Assembly: GCF_020386975.1 (NCBI RefSeq)
Contig: NZ_JABFNK010000004.1
Coordinates: forward strand, 25,797 to 89,796
DNA from: Thermococcus bergensis
GTDB taxonomy: Archaea; Methanobacteriota_B; Thermococci; Thermococcales; Thermococcaceae
Length of the DNA: 64,000 nt
Direction: 5' to 3'
The position numbers were made by a program, and so were the translations under genes. Shown here piece by piece: positions 56,164 to 64,000 of this stretch; within the stretch, counting starts at the first letter, position 1, and each line of letters begins with the position of its first letter. Below the pieces are notes generated by a model. It was not told where the DNA came from. It worked only from the letters and a program-made list of their open reading frames with translations, and searched no databases.

Positions 56164-56181
56164 AGAAAAAATTTATATTTT
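56164..56181 (+). promoter_or_regulatory. Promoter of the precursor-like peptide gene
   Basis: AGAAAAAATTTATATTTTG, a BRE/TATA-like box (TATA near 56172-56180) 46-55 bases before the start codon. The divergent regulator promoter (TTATATATTTTATG, 56079-56092 on the plus strand) lies in the same gap. Confidence 0.5.
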
Positions 56182-56226
56182 GTATTTAATTGGAATAATA
56201 ATGCAAAACTATATGGGGGTGGGAGG

Positions 56227-56340
56227 ATGGAGCAGACAAAGCCAGTATATGATATGAGTCTTAAAGTTGGTGGAGGTATAGTTGAACCATATGACAAATG
56301 GTGTGCCCAATGTTTAATAAACATCCCACTTCCATTCTGA
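56227..56340 (+). CDS. Precursor-like peptide, 37 residues
   Basis: A short gene with a very strong ribosome binding site (GGGGGTGGGAGG directly before the ATG). The peptide has a leader-like charged and hydrophobic N-terminal half (MEQTKPVYDMSLKV), a GGG turn, and a C-terminal part with YDKWCAQCLINIPLPF: aromatic residues and a CxxC pair. It lies 48 bases before the PqqD-radical SAM gene and is the natural substrate candidate. The core could receive Cys-to-alpha-carbon thioether or other C-C/C-S links. No known family recognised. A T-rich stretch follows, as often seen between a precursor and its maturase. Confidence 0.65.
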   Translation: MEQTKPVYDMSLKVGGGIVEPYDKWCAQCLINIPLPF

Positions 56341-56361
56341 TTTTATCTTTTTTATTGTTTC
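56339..56361 (+). terminator. T-rich termination signal after the precursor-like gene
   Basis: TTTTATCTTTTTTATTGTTT directly after the stop codon. Oligo-T tracts terminate archaeal transcription; a partial terminator here would give more precursor than maturase mRNA. Confidence 0.5.
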
Positions 56362-56630
56362 ATGATAGCAATATTAGGAGGTGATACAATGGAATACCCG
56401 ATACTTAGGCCAGATGTTGATCTTATTGAAACCAATGCTGGAGCTATAATAAATAAAGCAAGGGAAAACAAATTCATGTTTGTCACCTATACTCAATTTG
56501 ATGTCCTGCGTCTATGCACTGGAGAAAATTCTTTGGAGGATATTGTAAATCTCATATCTCAGAAATACGAAGTCTCAAAGGAACGAGTTAAACATGACGT
56601 TCAGAACTTCATAAGTTTTATGCATAAGAA

Positions 56631-57499
56631 GGGCGTGTTTATAGTAACCTTTATTAGGGTTTTTGCCGAATTCTTTCAGGTGGTTGCCGTGATCCCCAGA
56701 TGGGATCACAGACTCAAAGACCCTGAAAGCGTGGCATTCACAATTCTTGACGTTTTAGCAGACTTCGAATCAGAAGGAAAGCTGAAGAACCTGCCAAAAT
56801 CCAAAAAATTTCCAGTAAAAACAATACTGGCAATACTCCTCTTTAAACAATACTACAACCTACCCCTCAGAGACGCCCAGCACTACGGCAGAAAATTCTT
56901 CGGAGCAAACATTCACTACTCAACCCTCCACAACTGGGAGAAAAAGCTGAACCTCGAAGAACTGACAAACCACCTCCTGAAAAAACTCCAGAAATTACCC
57001 TACGCCAGCACTCAAGCAGACTCAACCATTATCACAAATAAAAAAAGGGCAGGATAGAAGTTCAGGCAATAACGAGAATCCTGCCGGGTTTACTGTATCC
57101 GGTTGCTGTGAGGATCACAACTTCTGAGAACGAGCTGATTGAACTCCTGCCGGAGGGTTCTGGGAATTTTTATGCTGATGGGGCTTATGATTCAAAGAAA
57201 GTTCTGAACACTGTGGTGGAAAAGGGTTATCGGCCGATTGTTAAGAAAACTAAGAACCCTCCAGGTGGTTTTGGTAGTAAGAGGAGAGATAGAGTGTTTT
57301 CTGAAGAAGAGTACAGGCATAGGAATCCTCATGAGGGGTTCTGGGGTGCGTTTACAACGTGGTTTGGCAGTAGGATCCCCTGTTTTCTGAAAAAGACTAC
57401 TGTAACCCGAATCCTGCTTGGGGTAATGTGTTATGGTCTGAAAATCCTCCTCAGAGTCAAATACTGTTTAAATAACAGGGGGTGAAACTAAACACGCCC
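56631..57499 (+). mobile_element. 869-bp IS4-like element, copy 5
   Basis: Duplication TGCATAAGAA (56621-56630, 57500-57509). It is the most divergent copy, so it may be the oldest of the five. It splits the peptide maturase gene. Confidence 0.93.
56689..57485 (+). CDS. IS4-like transposase, two frames, copy 5
   Basis: Both frames and the A7 site are kept, but several residues differ from the other copies (FFQVVAVIPRW, AFTILD, MRITT, LLPEGSG, KNPPGG, SKRRDRV). Confidence 0.75.
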
Positions 57500-58690
57500 T
57501 GCATAAGAATGATGTACTTACTGTATCTAAAAGAAAATTAGGGAACATTACAAAATCAAAAAAGTTTATGAAATCCAAGGAAGAAATACTCAGCGAAAGA
57601 AAAAATATCTCAAGATTCCCAACTAAGTTCTCACAACTTTCAGCACTTTGGCTAATACTTACAGAGAGATGTTCCTTAGAATGCAGTTATTGTAATATGG
57701 CATTGGAAGCAAAGTTTAAACCCGATGATGAAGTAATTATGGCAACCGGTGATGCACTGAGGCTTTTGGACGAAGCAAGAGCCCTTGGAGCAAAAATCCT
57801 TGGAATATCAGGAGGGGAGATAACGGCATATTCTGACATATTTAAGGTTATTCGCCACGCTTTTGACATAGGATACCAGCATGTTATCTTTGGAACAAAA
57901 GCCGTAGGGATAACAAAGAAATTTGCAGAGCGTCTCTATGGAAGTGGAGCAAGGAGGATTCAGATTAGTATCGATACTCTTGATCCCGAAACGTATCAAA
58001 AATTAATACTAAATGGGACATTAGAATCAGCTCTTCGTGGAATCTATAACTTAATTGATGCTGGCTTTAAGATACATGTCAGGAGTACAATAACAAAATA
58101 TAACATTGATCAAATTCCTGAACTTTGGGAGTTCATGCATGATTTAGGAGCTGAAAGCATTGTTGGATTTGTCGTTTATCCAGAAGGAAGAGCAGATCGC
58201 CACTTACCTCCCTCTAAGGAACAGATTAAATGGTTAGAAAACACCATAAGGGAGAAATTCAAAGACAAAAAATTTGTACCTGAGGTTTCTTATTTCAGAT
58301 GTGGAATTCCAGTAACGTGCAGTGCTGGTATACTTTCTATAGCAGCTTATCCAAATGGAAATGTTACTTTATGTGACTCTGGAAGAACACTAATGACAAA
58401 ATATCCTAAAAAATACGTTTTTGGTAATTTCAAGTACCAATCTTTAAAAGAAATCTGGGAAAACAGTAAAACACTAAACAAATTTAGAAAAAGTAAATTT
58501 TTACCTCCTTGTAATGAATGTTCCTACTTATACAACTGTCTGAGAGGTTGTCCAATGATTTCTGAAATTGTTTTCGACAATCCAGAACTTGCAGATCCGA
58601 GGTGTATAATTAGATACCCCTACTCTGAGGATGGTACAAAAAGAACACCAAATGATATTTTCCTTTGGGATACGCCCAGAGGTGGTAGTG

Positions 58691-59626
58691 ATGCCATTGT
58701 TAGAAATTAGCAACCTAAGTTTTTCCTATGATGGAAGAGACTATGCGTTGAGTGACATAAACTTAAGCACAGATATCTCCAGTGGCATACTTTCAATTCT
58801 GGGACCTAATGGGGCTGGAAAGACCACTTTAGTTAATATACTAACGACTACATTTAAACCCCAAAAAGGCATGGCTAAAATCTTCGGTCTTGATGTAGTT
58901 AAAGATAAAAAGAAAATTAGAGAAATGATATCATTATGTGCTCAAGATTTAGAGCTTGATGTTCTGCTTTCTGTCAGGACGAATTTAAAATTCTATGGTA
59001 TAATACGGGGAATTCCAAAGAACGAACTTGAGAAACGCTTAGATGATATTGTTGAAATGTTTGGTTTAACTGAGCATCAGCATAAAAGAGTACTTGAACT
59101 GTCTGGAGGATTAAGACGAAGGACACAATTAGCTAGGGCTTTCTTAGATCCAAGAAGTAAATTAATATTTATAGACGAGCCAACCTTAGGACTAGATCCC
59201 ATCGGGAAAAAGATTACCTGGGATCTCATTCGTGAAATGAGTAAGGAGGGATACTATTTCGTCCTAACAACTAACGACATGGCGGAAGTTGAGAGTCTAT
59301 CTGATGAGATAGTTTTCATACATAAAGGAAGGATAATCCTTCATACAACTCTTAGAGAATTCAAACATGTTTATGCCGGTAAAGTCATGGTGACGTTCAA
59401 AAAGGAATTATTCCCTCAACTTATGGGAATGCTGTCTAATTATCTCAAACGCAACAACTTAGGGAAAATTATTGGAAAAGATACTGTAGAGCTGGAAGAT
59501 AAATTGGCATTTTATGAACTTCTCCTGTTCTTGCGAGATATCGGTTTTGATATTACTCAAATTGTTGTTAAGGAGGAGACATTGCTTGATGGATTTATAA
59601 AGCTCATTGGGGGGATTGAAAAATGA
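58691..59626 (+). CDS. ABC transporter ATP-binding protein
   Basis: A 311-residue ATPase of an ABC-2 type exporter. Walker A is GPNGAGKTTLVN, Q-loop SLCAQDLELDVLLSVRTNLKF, signature ELSGGLRRRTQLARA, Walker B KLIFIDEPTLGLDP, and a C-terminal tail of about 90 residues as in DrrA/BcrA-type proteins. The ATG 58691 follows GGTGG and overlaps the maturase gene by 20 bases. The tight linkage to the maturase means it most likely exports the modified peptide or gives immunity. Confidence 0.93.
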   Translation: MPLLEISNLSFSYDGRDYALSDINLSTDISSGILSILGPNGAGKTTLVNILTTTFKPQKGMAKIFGLDVVKDKKKIREMISLCAQDLELDVLLSVRTNLKFYGIIRGIPKNELEKRLDDIVEMFGLTEHQHKRVLELSGGLRRRTQLARAFLDPRSKLIFIDEPTLGLDPIGKKITWDLIREMSKEGYYFVLTTNDMAEVESLSDEIVFIHKGRIILHTTLREFKHVYAGKVMVTFKKELFPQLMGMLSNYLKRNNLGKIIGKDTVELEDKLAFYELLLFLRDIGFDITQIVVKEETLLDGFIKLIGGIEK

Positions 59627-60372
59627 GGCTCTATGGGTTCGTATACAGGGAGATATCATTAAAGAAAGAGGCAATAGGAGGGTTTATATCACAATTTTTA
59701 ACCCCAATCCTGTACTTTCTGTTTTTTGCATCCTCATTATCGAGAACCGTGAATTTTGAGTATCATGGAAAGACCATAAGCTATCTCCTTTATGTTCTTC
59801 CAGGTATTATTGCAATTCAAATATTTTATTCTTATCCTGTTGTTAGCTCGACAACATTTAATGATGTTAGATTTGGGATAATACGAACATCCCTTCTCGG
59901 AGGGGGAAGTTTGAGTGGTTATATTCTTGCGAAGGTATTAGTGGAGAGCACTGTAGTTATCTTGGTGTCCTTATTCCTGGTGTTTGTGGGAGTTCTGTTC
60001 CTTAATTTGTATCTATCTTCTGCAACGTTGCTTCAATTTGTACTCTATTTGTTAGTCTCAACGGTGTTTTGGATAAGCATGGGCATAATAATTGGGGTAA
60101 AGATGAGAGGGGAATTAACAAGAAACATGCTTTTTGCTCTACTTAATCTGCCAACAATCTTCACTGCTCCTGTATTTTATCTCAAAGGCTCTGCTCCTAT
60201 GTGGATAGAATTTTTAGGAAAAATTAACCCATTGACATATCACGTCGTTGGCCTTCGAGAGATCCTATTACTCGGTGGGGCTCCTGTTGAGTTCTGGATA
60301 ATCTCTTTGCTCTTAGGTATGGGGTCTGTTGCAGTATCAATAAAATTAACATCTGAAGTTGCTCCAAAATGA
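59623..60372 (+). CDS. ABC-2 type permease
   Basis: A 249-residue membrane protein with six helices of the ABC-2 (DrrB/NodJ) family, including the family region NLPTIFTAPVFYLKGSAP and INPLTYHVVGLREILL. Its start overlaps the ATPase stop by four bases (ATGA). Partner of the ATPase just upstream, last gene of the peptide locus. A T-rich stretch follows directly. Confidence 0.92.
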   Translation: MRLYGFVYREISLKKEAIGGFISQFLTPILYFLFFASSLSRTVNFEYHGKTISYLLYVLPGIIAIQIFYSYPVVSSTTFNDVRFGIIRTSLLGGGSLSGYILAKVLVESTVVILVSLFLVFVGVLFLNLYLSSATLLQFVLYLLVSTVFWISMGIIIGVKMRGELTRNMLFALLNLPTIFTAPVFYLKGSAPMWIEFLGKINPLTYHVVGLREILLLGGAPVEFWIISLLLGMGSVAVSIKLTSEVAPK

Positions 60373-60394
60373 GTTTTTTATTTTTATTTAGCAT
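60373..60394 (+). terminator. T-rich terminator after the ABC transporter
   Basis: GTTTTTTATTTTTATTTAG right after the permease stop, a typical archaeal oligo-T termination signal that separates the peptide locus from mtnP. Confidence 0.5.
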
Positions 60395-60431
60395 TCTTCA
60401 GGTTGGCACTTTGGTGTCCAAGGGAGACAAC

Positions 60432-60442
60432 CCTTAAATAGC
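60432..60442 (+). promoter_or_regulatory. TATA box of mtnP
   Basis: CCTTAAATAGC, about 35-40 bases upstream of the ATG at 60475. Confidence 0.5.
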
Positions 60443-60474
60443 TCCATCCAAGATTTCTATTTTGGTGATGTCAA

Positions 60475-61248
60475 ATGCCAAGAATAGGAATTATTGGTGG
60501 ATCCGGTGTTTATGGTGTATTTGAGCCAAAAGAGACAGTAAAAGTGCACACACCATATGGAAGGCCCTCGGCTCCAGTGGAAATAGGAGAGATAGAGGGT
60601 GTGGAAGTTGCATTTATTCCCAGACATGGAAAGAATCACGAGTTCCCTCCACACGAAGTTCCATACAGGGCAAACATTTGGGCCCTTAAAGAAGTAGGGG
60701 TTGAGAGAATCATTGGTATTACTGCGGTTGGTTCTCTTAGAGAAGAATACAAACCGGGAGACATCGTTATAACAGACCAGTTTATAGACTTCACAAAGAA
60801 GAGAGACTACACTTTCTACAACGGCCCAAGGGTTGCTCATGTTTCAATGGCAGATCCCTTCTGTCCGGAGATGAGGAAAATCTTCTACGAAACTGCCAGA
60901 GAATTAAACATCCCGGTGCACGAAAAAGGGACTTATGTATGTATTGAGGGACCAAGGTTCTCCACAAGGGCAGAATCGATGATGTTCAGAAACTATGCCC
61001 ACATAATTGGAATGACCCTTGTTCCAGAGGTAAACTTGGCCAGAGAGCTCGGAATGTGCTACGTCAACATTGCGGCAATTACCGACTACGACGTCTGGGC
61101 AGAGAAGCCAGTTGACGCTCAAGAAGTGCTCAAGGTCATGCACGAAAACAATGAGAAGATAAGGAAGCTCTTAAAAGTCGGTGTTCCAAGGATCCCCCAA
61201 GAAAGGAAGTGCGGCTGTGCTGATGTCCTCAAGACGATGTTCGTTTGA
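60475..61248 (+). CDS. mtnP: S-methyl-5'-thioadenosine phosphorylase
   Basis: A 257-residue purine nucleoside phosphorylase-family enzyme that splits methylthioadenosine to adenine and methylthioribose-1-phosphate. The N-terminal phosphate-binding [28 protein letters not shown], the [17 protein letters not shown] purine-site segment and ITDYDVWAE are all there, plus the C-terminal CGCADVL that in Pyrococcus/Sulfolobus enzymes forms a CxC disulfide. TATA at 60434, start after GGTGATG. The downstream deaminase-like gene handles the same metabolite. Confidence 0.95.
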   Translation: MPRIGIIGGSGVYGVFEPKETVKVHTPYGRPSAPVEIGEIEGVEVAFIPRHGKNHEFPPHEVPYRANIWALKEVGVERIIGITAVGSLREEYKPGDIVITDQFIDFTKKRDYTFYNGPRVAHVSMADPFCPEMRKIFYETARELNIPVHEKGTYVCIEGPRFSTRAESMMFRNYAHIIGMTLVPEVNLARELGMCYVNIAAITDYDVWAEKPVDAQEVLKVMHENNEKIRKLLKVGVPRIPQERKCGCADVLKTMFV

Positions 61249-61254
61249 ATCCAA

Positions 61255-61266
61255 CATTTTTATAAC
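61255..61266 (+). promoter_or_regulatory. TATA box of the deaminase-like gene
   Basis: CATTTTTATAAC, about 35 bases upstream of the ATG at 61296. Confidence 0.5.
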
Positions 61267-61295
61267 CCTCTCTTCTACATTTTGTGGGTGGTTCC

Positions 61296-62574
61296 ATGAG
61301 CATCCTCATAAAGAATGGCTACGTGATCTATGGTGAGAATCTTGACGTTATCAAGGCCGATGTTTACATTGAAGGGAACAGAATTTCCAAAGTTGGGAAA
61401 AACCTCAATATCGGGGCGGATTATGTAATTGACGCTAGGGGAAAAGTCATTTCTCCGGGATTTATAAACGCTCACACACACTCCCCAATGGTTCTCCTGA
61501 GGGGTCTTGCTGATGACCTGCCCCTTATGGAATGGCTTCAGAGCTACGTCTGGCCAATGGAAAGAAAGCTCAAGCCGGAACATATTTACTGGGGTGCCCT
61601 CCTCGGGATTATTGAGATGATAAAGAGTGGAACAACAGCTTTTGTTGACATGTATTTCCACATGGAAGGGGTTGCAAAGGCCTCTGAGGAGGCTGGAATA
61701 AGAGCTTATCTGAGCTACGGCATGGTGGATCTTGGAGATGAAGAAAAGAGGAATGCTGAGATCAAAGAAACTCTCAAACTCTTGGAGTTTATCGAGAAGT
61801 TAGATTCTTCAAGGATAGAGTTCTTCTTTGGGCCCCACGCTCCTTACACCTGCTCTCCAGAGCTTTTGAAATGGGTCAGAGAAAAAGCCGATGAAAGTAA
61901 AAAGAGAATAACGATACACATAAACGAAACAAAAGATGAGGTAAAACAGATAAAGGAAAAATACGGTAAAACTCCAGTAGAGTTTTTGGACGAGTTGGGT
62001 TTCTTGAAAAGCGATGTCACAGCGGCCCATGGAGTATGGTTAACTGACAAGGAGATTGAAATTCTAGCCAAAAGGAAAGTTACGATAGTTCACAATCCTG
62101 CAAGCAACATGAAGCTTGGCAGTGGGGTAATGCCCTTGGAGAAGCTCCTTAGAGCCGGAGTTAACATAGCACTGGGCACGGATGGAGCTGCAAGCAACAA
62201 CAACTTGGACATGATAGAGGAGATGAAACTAGTTTTCTCTCCTCCACAAGGTTCACAATTTAAACCCAACCCTTGCCGATGCAAGAACAGTTTTTTAAGA
62301 TGGCTACCCAAAACGGAGCGAAAGCCCTCAATTTGGACGCTGGAGCCATAAAGGAAGGGGCTCTTGCAGATATTGTCGTTATTGATTTTTAATAAGCCTC
62401 ACCTAAGGCCGATAACCAACATAATTTCCCATATAGTGTATTCCGCCAATGGGAACGATGTTGAGACAACTATAATAGATGGGGAAATAGTCATGCTCGA
62501 CGGAGAAGTTTTTGACCATTGATGAAGAAAAAGCTTTGGATAAGGTTCAGAAGATAGTCGATGAGCTTCGCTAA
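61296..62574 (+). pseudogene. mtaD: MTA/SAH deaminase-like amidohydrolase with several frameshifts
   Basis: Amidohydrolase of the MtaD/SsnA group (deaminates methylthioadenosine or S-adenosylhomocysteine). Up to residue about 310 the protein is normal: FINAHTHSPMVLLRG (metal His pair), FFGPHAPYTCSPE, ITIHINETKDE, AAHGVWLTD, VHNPASNMKLGSG and GTDGAASNNNLDM. Then the frame breaks near 62235 (expected LLHKVHNLNPTLADA in another frame), again at T runs near 62300 (TVFKMATQNGAKAL), 62385 (IDFNKPHLRPITNI) and 62512 (VFTIDEEKALDK). All four need removal of one base, mostly T. Either decay or sequence error; the encoded residues are otherwise well kept. Confidence 0.82.
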
Positions 62575-62615
62575 CCTTTTATCTTTTTGGTGCATATTTT
62601 TATGCGGTGGGCATT

Positions 62616-63183
62616 ATGGAGCTGAATTTTGGGTCTCTCACATTTAAAGTTGCCCAAGGAGATATAACCCGCTTTCCGGCTGAGGCAATTGTCAATGCTG
62701 CGAACAAATATCTCGAACACGGTGGTGGGGTTGCCTACGCAATAGCAAAAGTGGCTGCTGGGGATGTTAGAGAATACATAAGGATAAGCAAAGAAGCCAT
62801 GAAAGAGCAGATTGGAAGAAACTGGATCGAGCATGGGGAAGTTGTTGTAACACCTGCAATGAAAATGGAGCAGTATGGCATAAAGTACGTCATCCACACC
62901 GTTGGGCCTTACTGTGGTGGTAAATGGGATGAGGATAAGAAGGAAAAGCTCAAGAAGGCTATTCTCGGGGCGCTGAGGAAGGCGGAAGAGTTGGGGGTCA
63001 AGAGCATAGCCTTCCCGGCTATAAGTGCTGGCATCTATGGCTGTCCCTTTGAAGAGGTTGTGAAGACTTTTGTCGAGATGGTAAAGGAGTTTTCGGAAGA
63101 AGCGAAAAGCGTTAAGGAAGTTTTATCTGGTGCTGTACTCTAAGAAGGATTACGAGAGGGCTTTGAAGACTTTGACGGTTTAA
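62616..63183 (+). pseudogene. Macrodomain protein with 3' frameshift
   Basis: Macrodomain (ADP-ribose-binding/deacetylating) protein, about 188 residues when corrected. Motifs: GDITRFPAEAIVNAANKYLEHGGGVA, then GVKSIAFPAISAGIYGCPFEE. The first 160 codons are intact. Near 63122 four T stand where three are expected; with three, the frame ends YLVLYSKKDYERALKTLTV at 63183 instead of stopping at 63143. The start ATG 62616 is preceded by GCGGTGG. The protein may still work because only the last strand is changed. Confidence 0.8.
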
Positions 63184-63337
63184 TGTCTCTTGCTGATAAA
63201 TCTAATTCTGCCGAACTAACTACTTGACTTCTTTTTCCAACTTGTTTTGATTATTTGTTTGATTTAATTTGTTGAATACTTTAAAACAACTTATAGTAAT
63301 AGAAAAATTTTTATAACAAGTAGCATTATCTATCAGT
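63184..63337. promoter_or_regulatory. Intergenic stretch with TATA box of the DUF4855-like gene
   Basis: AT-rich, no coding frame. AAATTTTTATAAC at 63306-63317 is the promoter candidate for the gene at 63349. Confidence 0.5.
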
Positions 63338-63348
63338 GGTGATACCAC

Positions 63349-64000
63349 ATGGCAAACTTTGGATTATGGTGGGTCAAGTGGAATGGAGGTGAATACGAGT
63401 CAAGAATGATAAAAGGAAGAGATGAAAATTGGCAGGGTATCCCTGCAACCATTGATAACTTTAAAAGAGTTGGGGTTCAATTATGCAGTAGTTCTTGACG
63501 GTGAAGGGAAAGGGCACTCCACAACAAGGATATTCATATAATGATGGATATTATGATGGAAACAAGTTTGGAAGCTGGTTAAACAGACATTTCGAGGGTG
63601 CTATTGACTATTTTGCTTCTATCCCCATATTGAATAATACAAATATCTCCAGCAAGGGTGTTAGAGGAGTGTCCTACTGGAAAGGATGGATTGATGGAGT
63701 TTTAGATTCGACTGGAGGAAATTTAAAGGGATTTTTACTGGAGCCTAGAGGATGCATGGCAAGTGAGCGATGGGACAGTGTATGAGGAAGACATTGAAGA
63801 AATATCAGCTTATGTGAGAAAACTTAAAACAAGAAGCTTATATGGATACCCTCAGCGTGTACATTGGTACTCGAGAAAACCAATATTTTCAGTCTTGCAG
63901 GCCTCTTCGACTATGTCTTTGTACAACCTAACTACTACCAACGAGGAGCTATTGCAAGGGGAGCTAATGATTACATCCCATATACTTATGAAGTTTTTAA
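63349..64000 (+). pseudogene. DUF4855-like protein, partial and frameshifted
   Basis: Starts at ATG 63349 after GGTGAT. Pieces in three frames join to one protein: MANFGLWWVKWNGGEYESRM; then YAVVLDGEGKG; then TPQQGYSYNDGYYDGNKFG and the following segment to GGNLKGF; then YWSLEDAWQVSDGTVYEED up to KPIFS; and GLFDYVFVQPNYYQRG. Breaks lie near 63482, 63518, 63735 and 63895. The run WSLEDAW and FVQPNYYQRG resemble DUF4855, a barrel-fold putative glycoside hydrolase. The gene runs off the right edge. As with the two genes before it, most breaks need one base removed. Confidence 0.6.

Larger units (their letters stand above)
56389..58710 (+). pseudogene. PqqD-radical SAM-SPASM peptide maturase, interrupted by IS
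   Basis: Removing the IS and one copy of TGCATAAGAA (879 bases, a multiple of three) gives one 480-residue protein. Residues 1-85 are a PqqD-like RiPP recognition domain (YPILRPDVDLIETNAGAIINKA, then VTYTQFDVLRLCTGENSLEDIV). The radical SAM domain has LTERCSLECSYCN (CxxxCxxC) near residue 120 and GISGGEITAY. A SPASM-like end has CSAGILSIAAYPNGNVTLCDSG and LPPCNECSYLYNCLRGCP. ATG 56389 follows GGAGGTGAT. As it stands, the PqqD part is fused to transposase codons; the radical SAM part could only be made from an internal ATG (57568) without a ribosome site. Confidence 0.88.

Noticed and set aside
63495..63785. Separate small gene
   Set aside because: It is the middle part of the frameshifted DUF4855-like gene that starts at 63349.

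Overview
The window looks like a chromosome segment of a hyperthermophilic archaeon of the order Thermococcales, most likely a Thermococcus. Support comes from GGTGA/GGAGG-type ribosome binding sites, TATA/BRE promoters, a RadA recombinase carrying an intein in its P-loop, NucS/EndoMS, AglB, a PAC2 protein, DUF473, DUF2284 and DUF354 proteins, and CCA-encoding tRNA genes. The species cannot be fixed from the sequence alone.

Layout. 1-11.2 kb: surface glycan locus with dTDP-rhamnose synthesis (rfbA partial, rfbB, rfbC, rfbD), a large DUF2206 membrane protein, several glycosyltransferases (one a remnant), a DUF354 protein and a UDP-ManNAc-type dehydrogenase. 11.28-13.8 kb: three insertion sequences nested in each other. 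13.9-16.7 kb: aglB oligosaccharyltransferase and a small membrane protein. 16.7-26.8 kb: a MoxR-DUF58-DUF4350 operon and its divergent neighbour, with three genes cut by a 932-bp IS982-type element. 26.9-29.4 kb: a VapBC toxin-antitoxin pair whose toxin gene is cut by an 869-bp IS. 29.6-34.1 kb: TasA-like protein, HAD phosphatase, IS6 element, tRNA-Glu and tRNA-Ile, IGHMBP2-type helicase. 34.2-36 kb: IS607-type element (serine recombinase plus TnpB) at the 3' end of an MFS gene. 37.3-45.2 kb: PLP aminotransferase/racemase-like enzyme and Lrp regulator, antiporter plus CBS protein, thioredoxin-fold lipoprotein plus CcdA, PQ-loop protein, SDR, DUF2284. 44.7-47.1 kb: CARF-like protein plus PIN nuclease, the latter cut by IS982. 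47-49.5 kb: dispersed near-palindromic repeats around a potassium channel. 49.6-54 kb: radA with intein, nucS, DUF473, PAC2.

54.1-60.4 kb is the most interesting part. It is a putative ribosomally synthesised, modified peptide (RiPP) locus: a SPASM-domain protein lacking the radical-SAM cysteine motif, a divergent regulator, a 37-residue precursor-like peptide ending in a Cys-containing core, a PqqD-radical SAM-SPASM fusion enzyme, and an ABC-2 exporter. The modifying enzyme gene is interrupted by an IS.

60.4-64 kb: methylthioadenosine phosphorylase, an MTA/SAH deaminase-like amidohydrolase, a macrodomain protein and a DUF4855-like protein. The last three are broken by many single-base indels, which may be sequence error.

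Twelve IS copies of four kinds lie in 64 kb (five of an 869-bp IS4-like element, four IS982-like, two IS6, one IS607). Computing precise removal of each element plus one target duplication restores the reading frame of every interrupted gene (one also needs a one-base homopolymer correction), so the insertions look recent.
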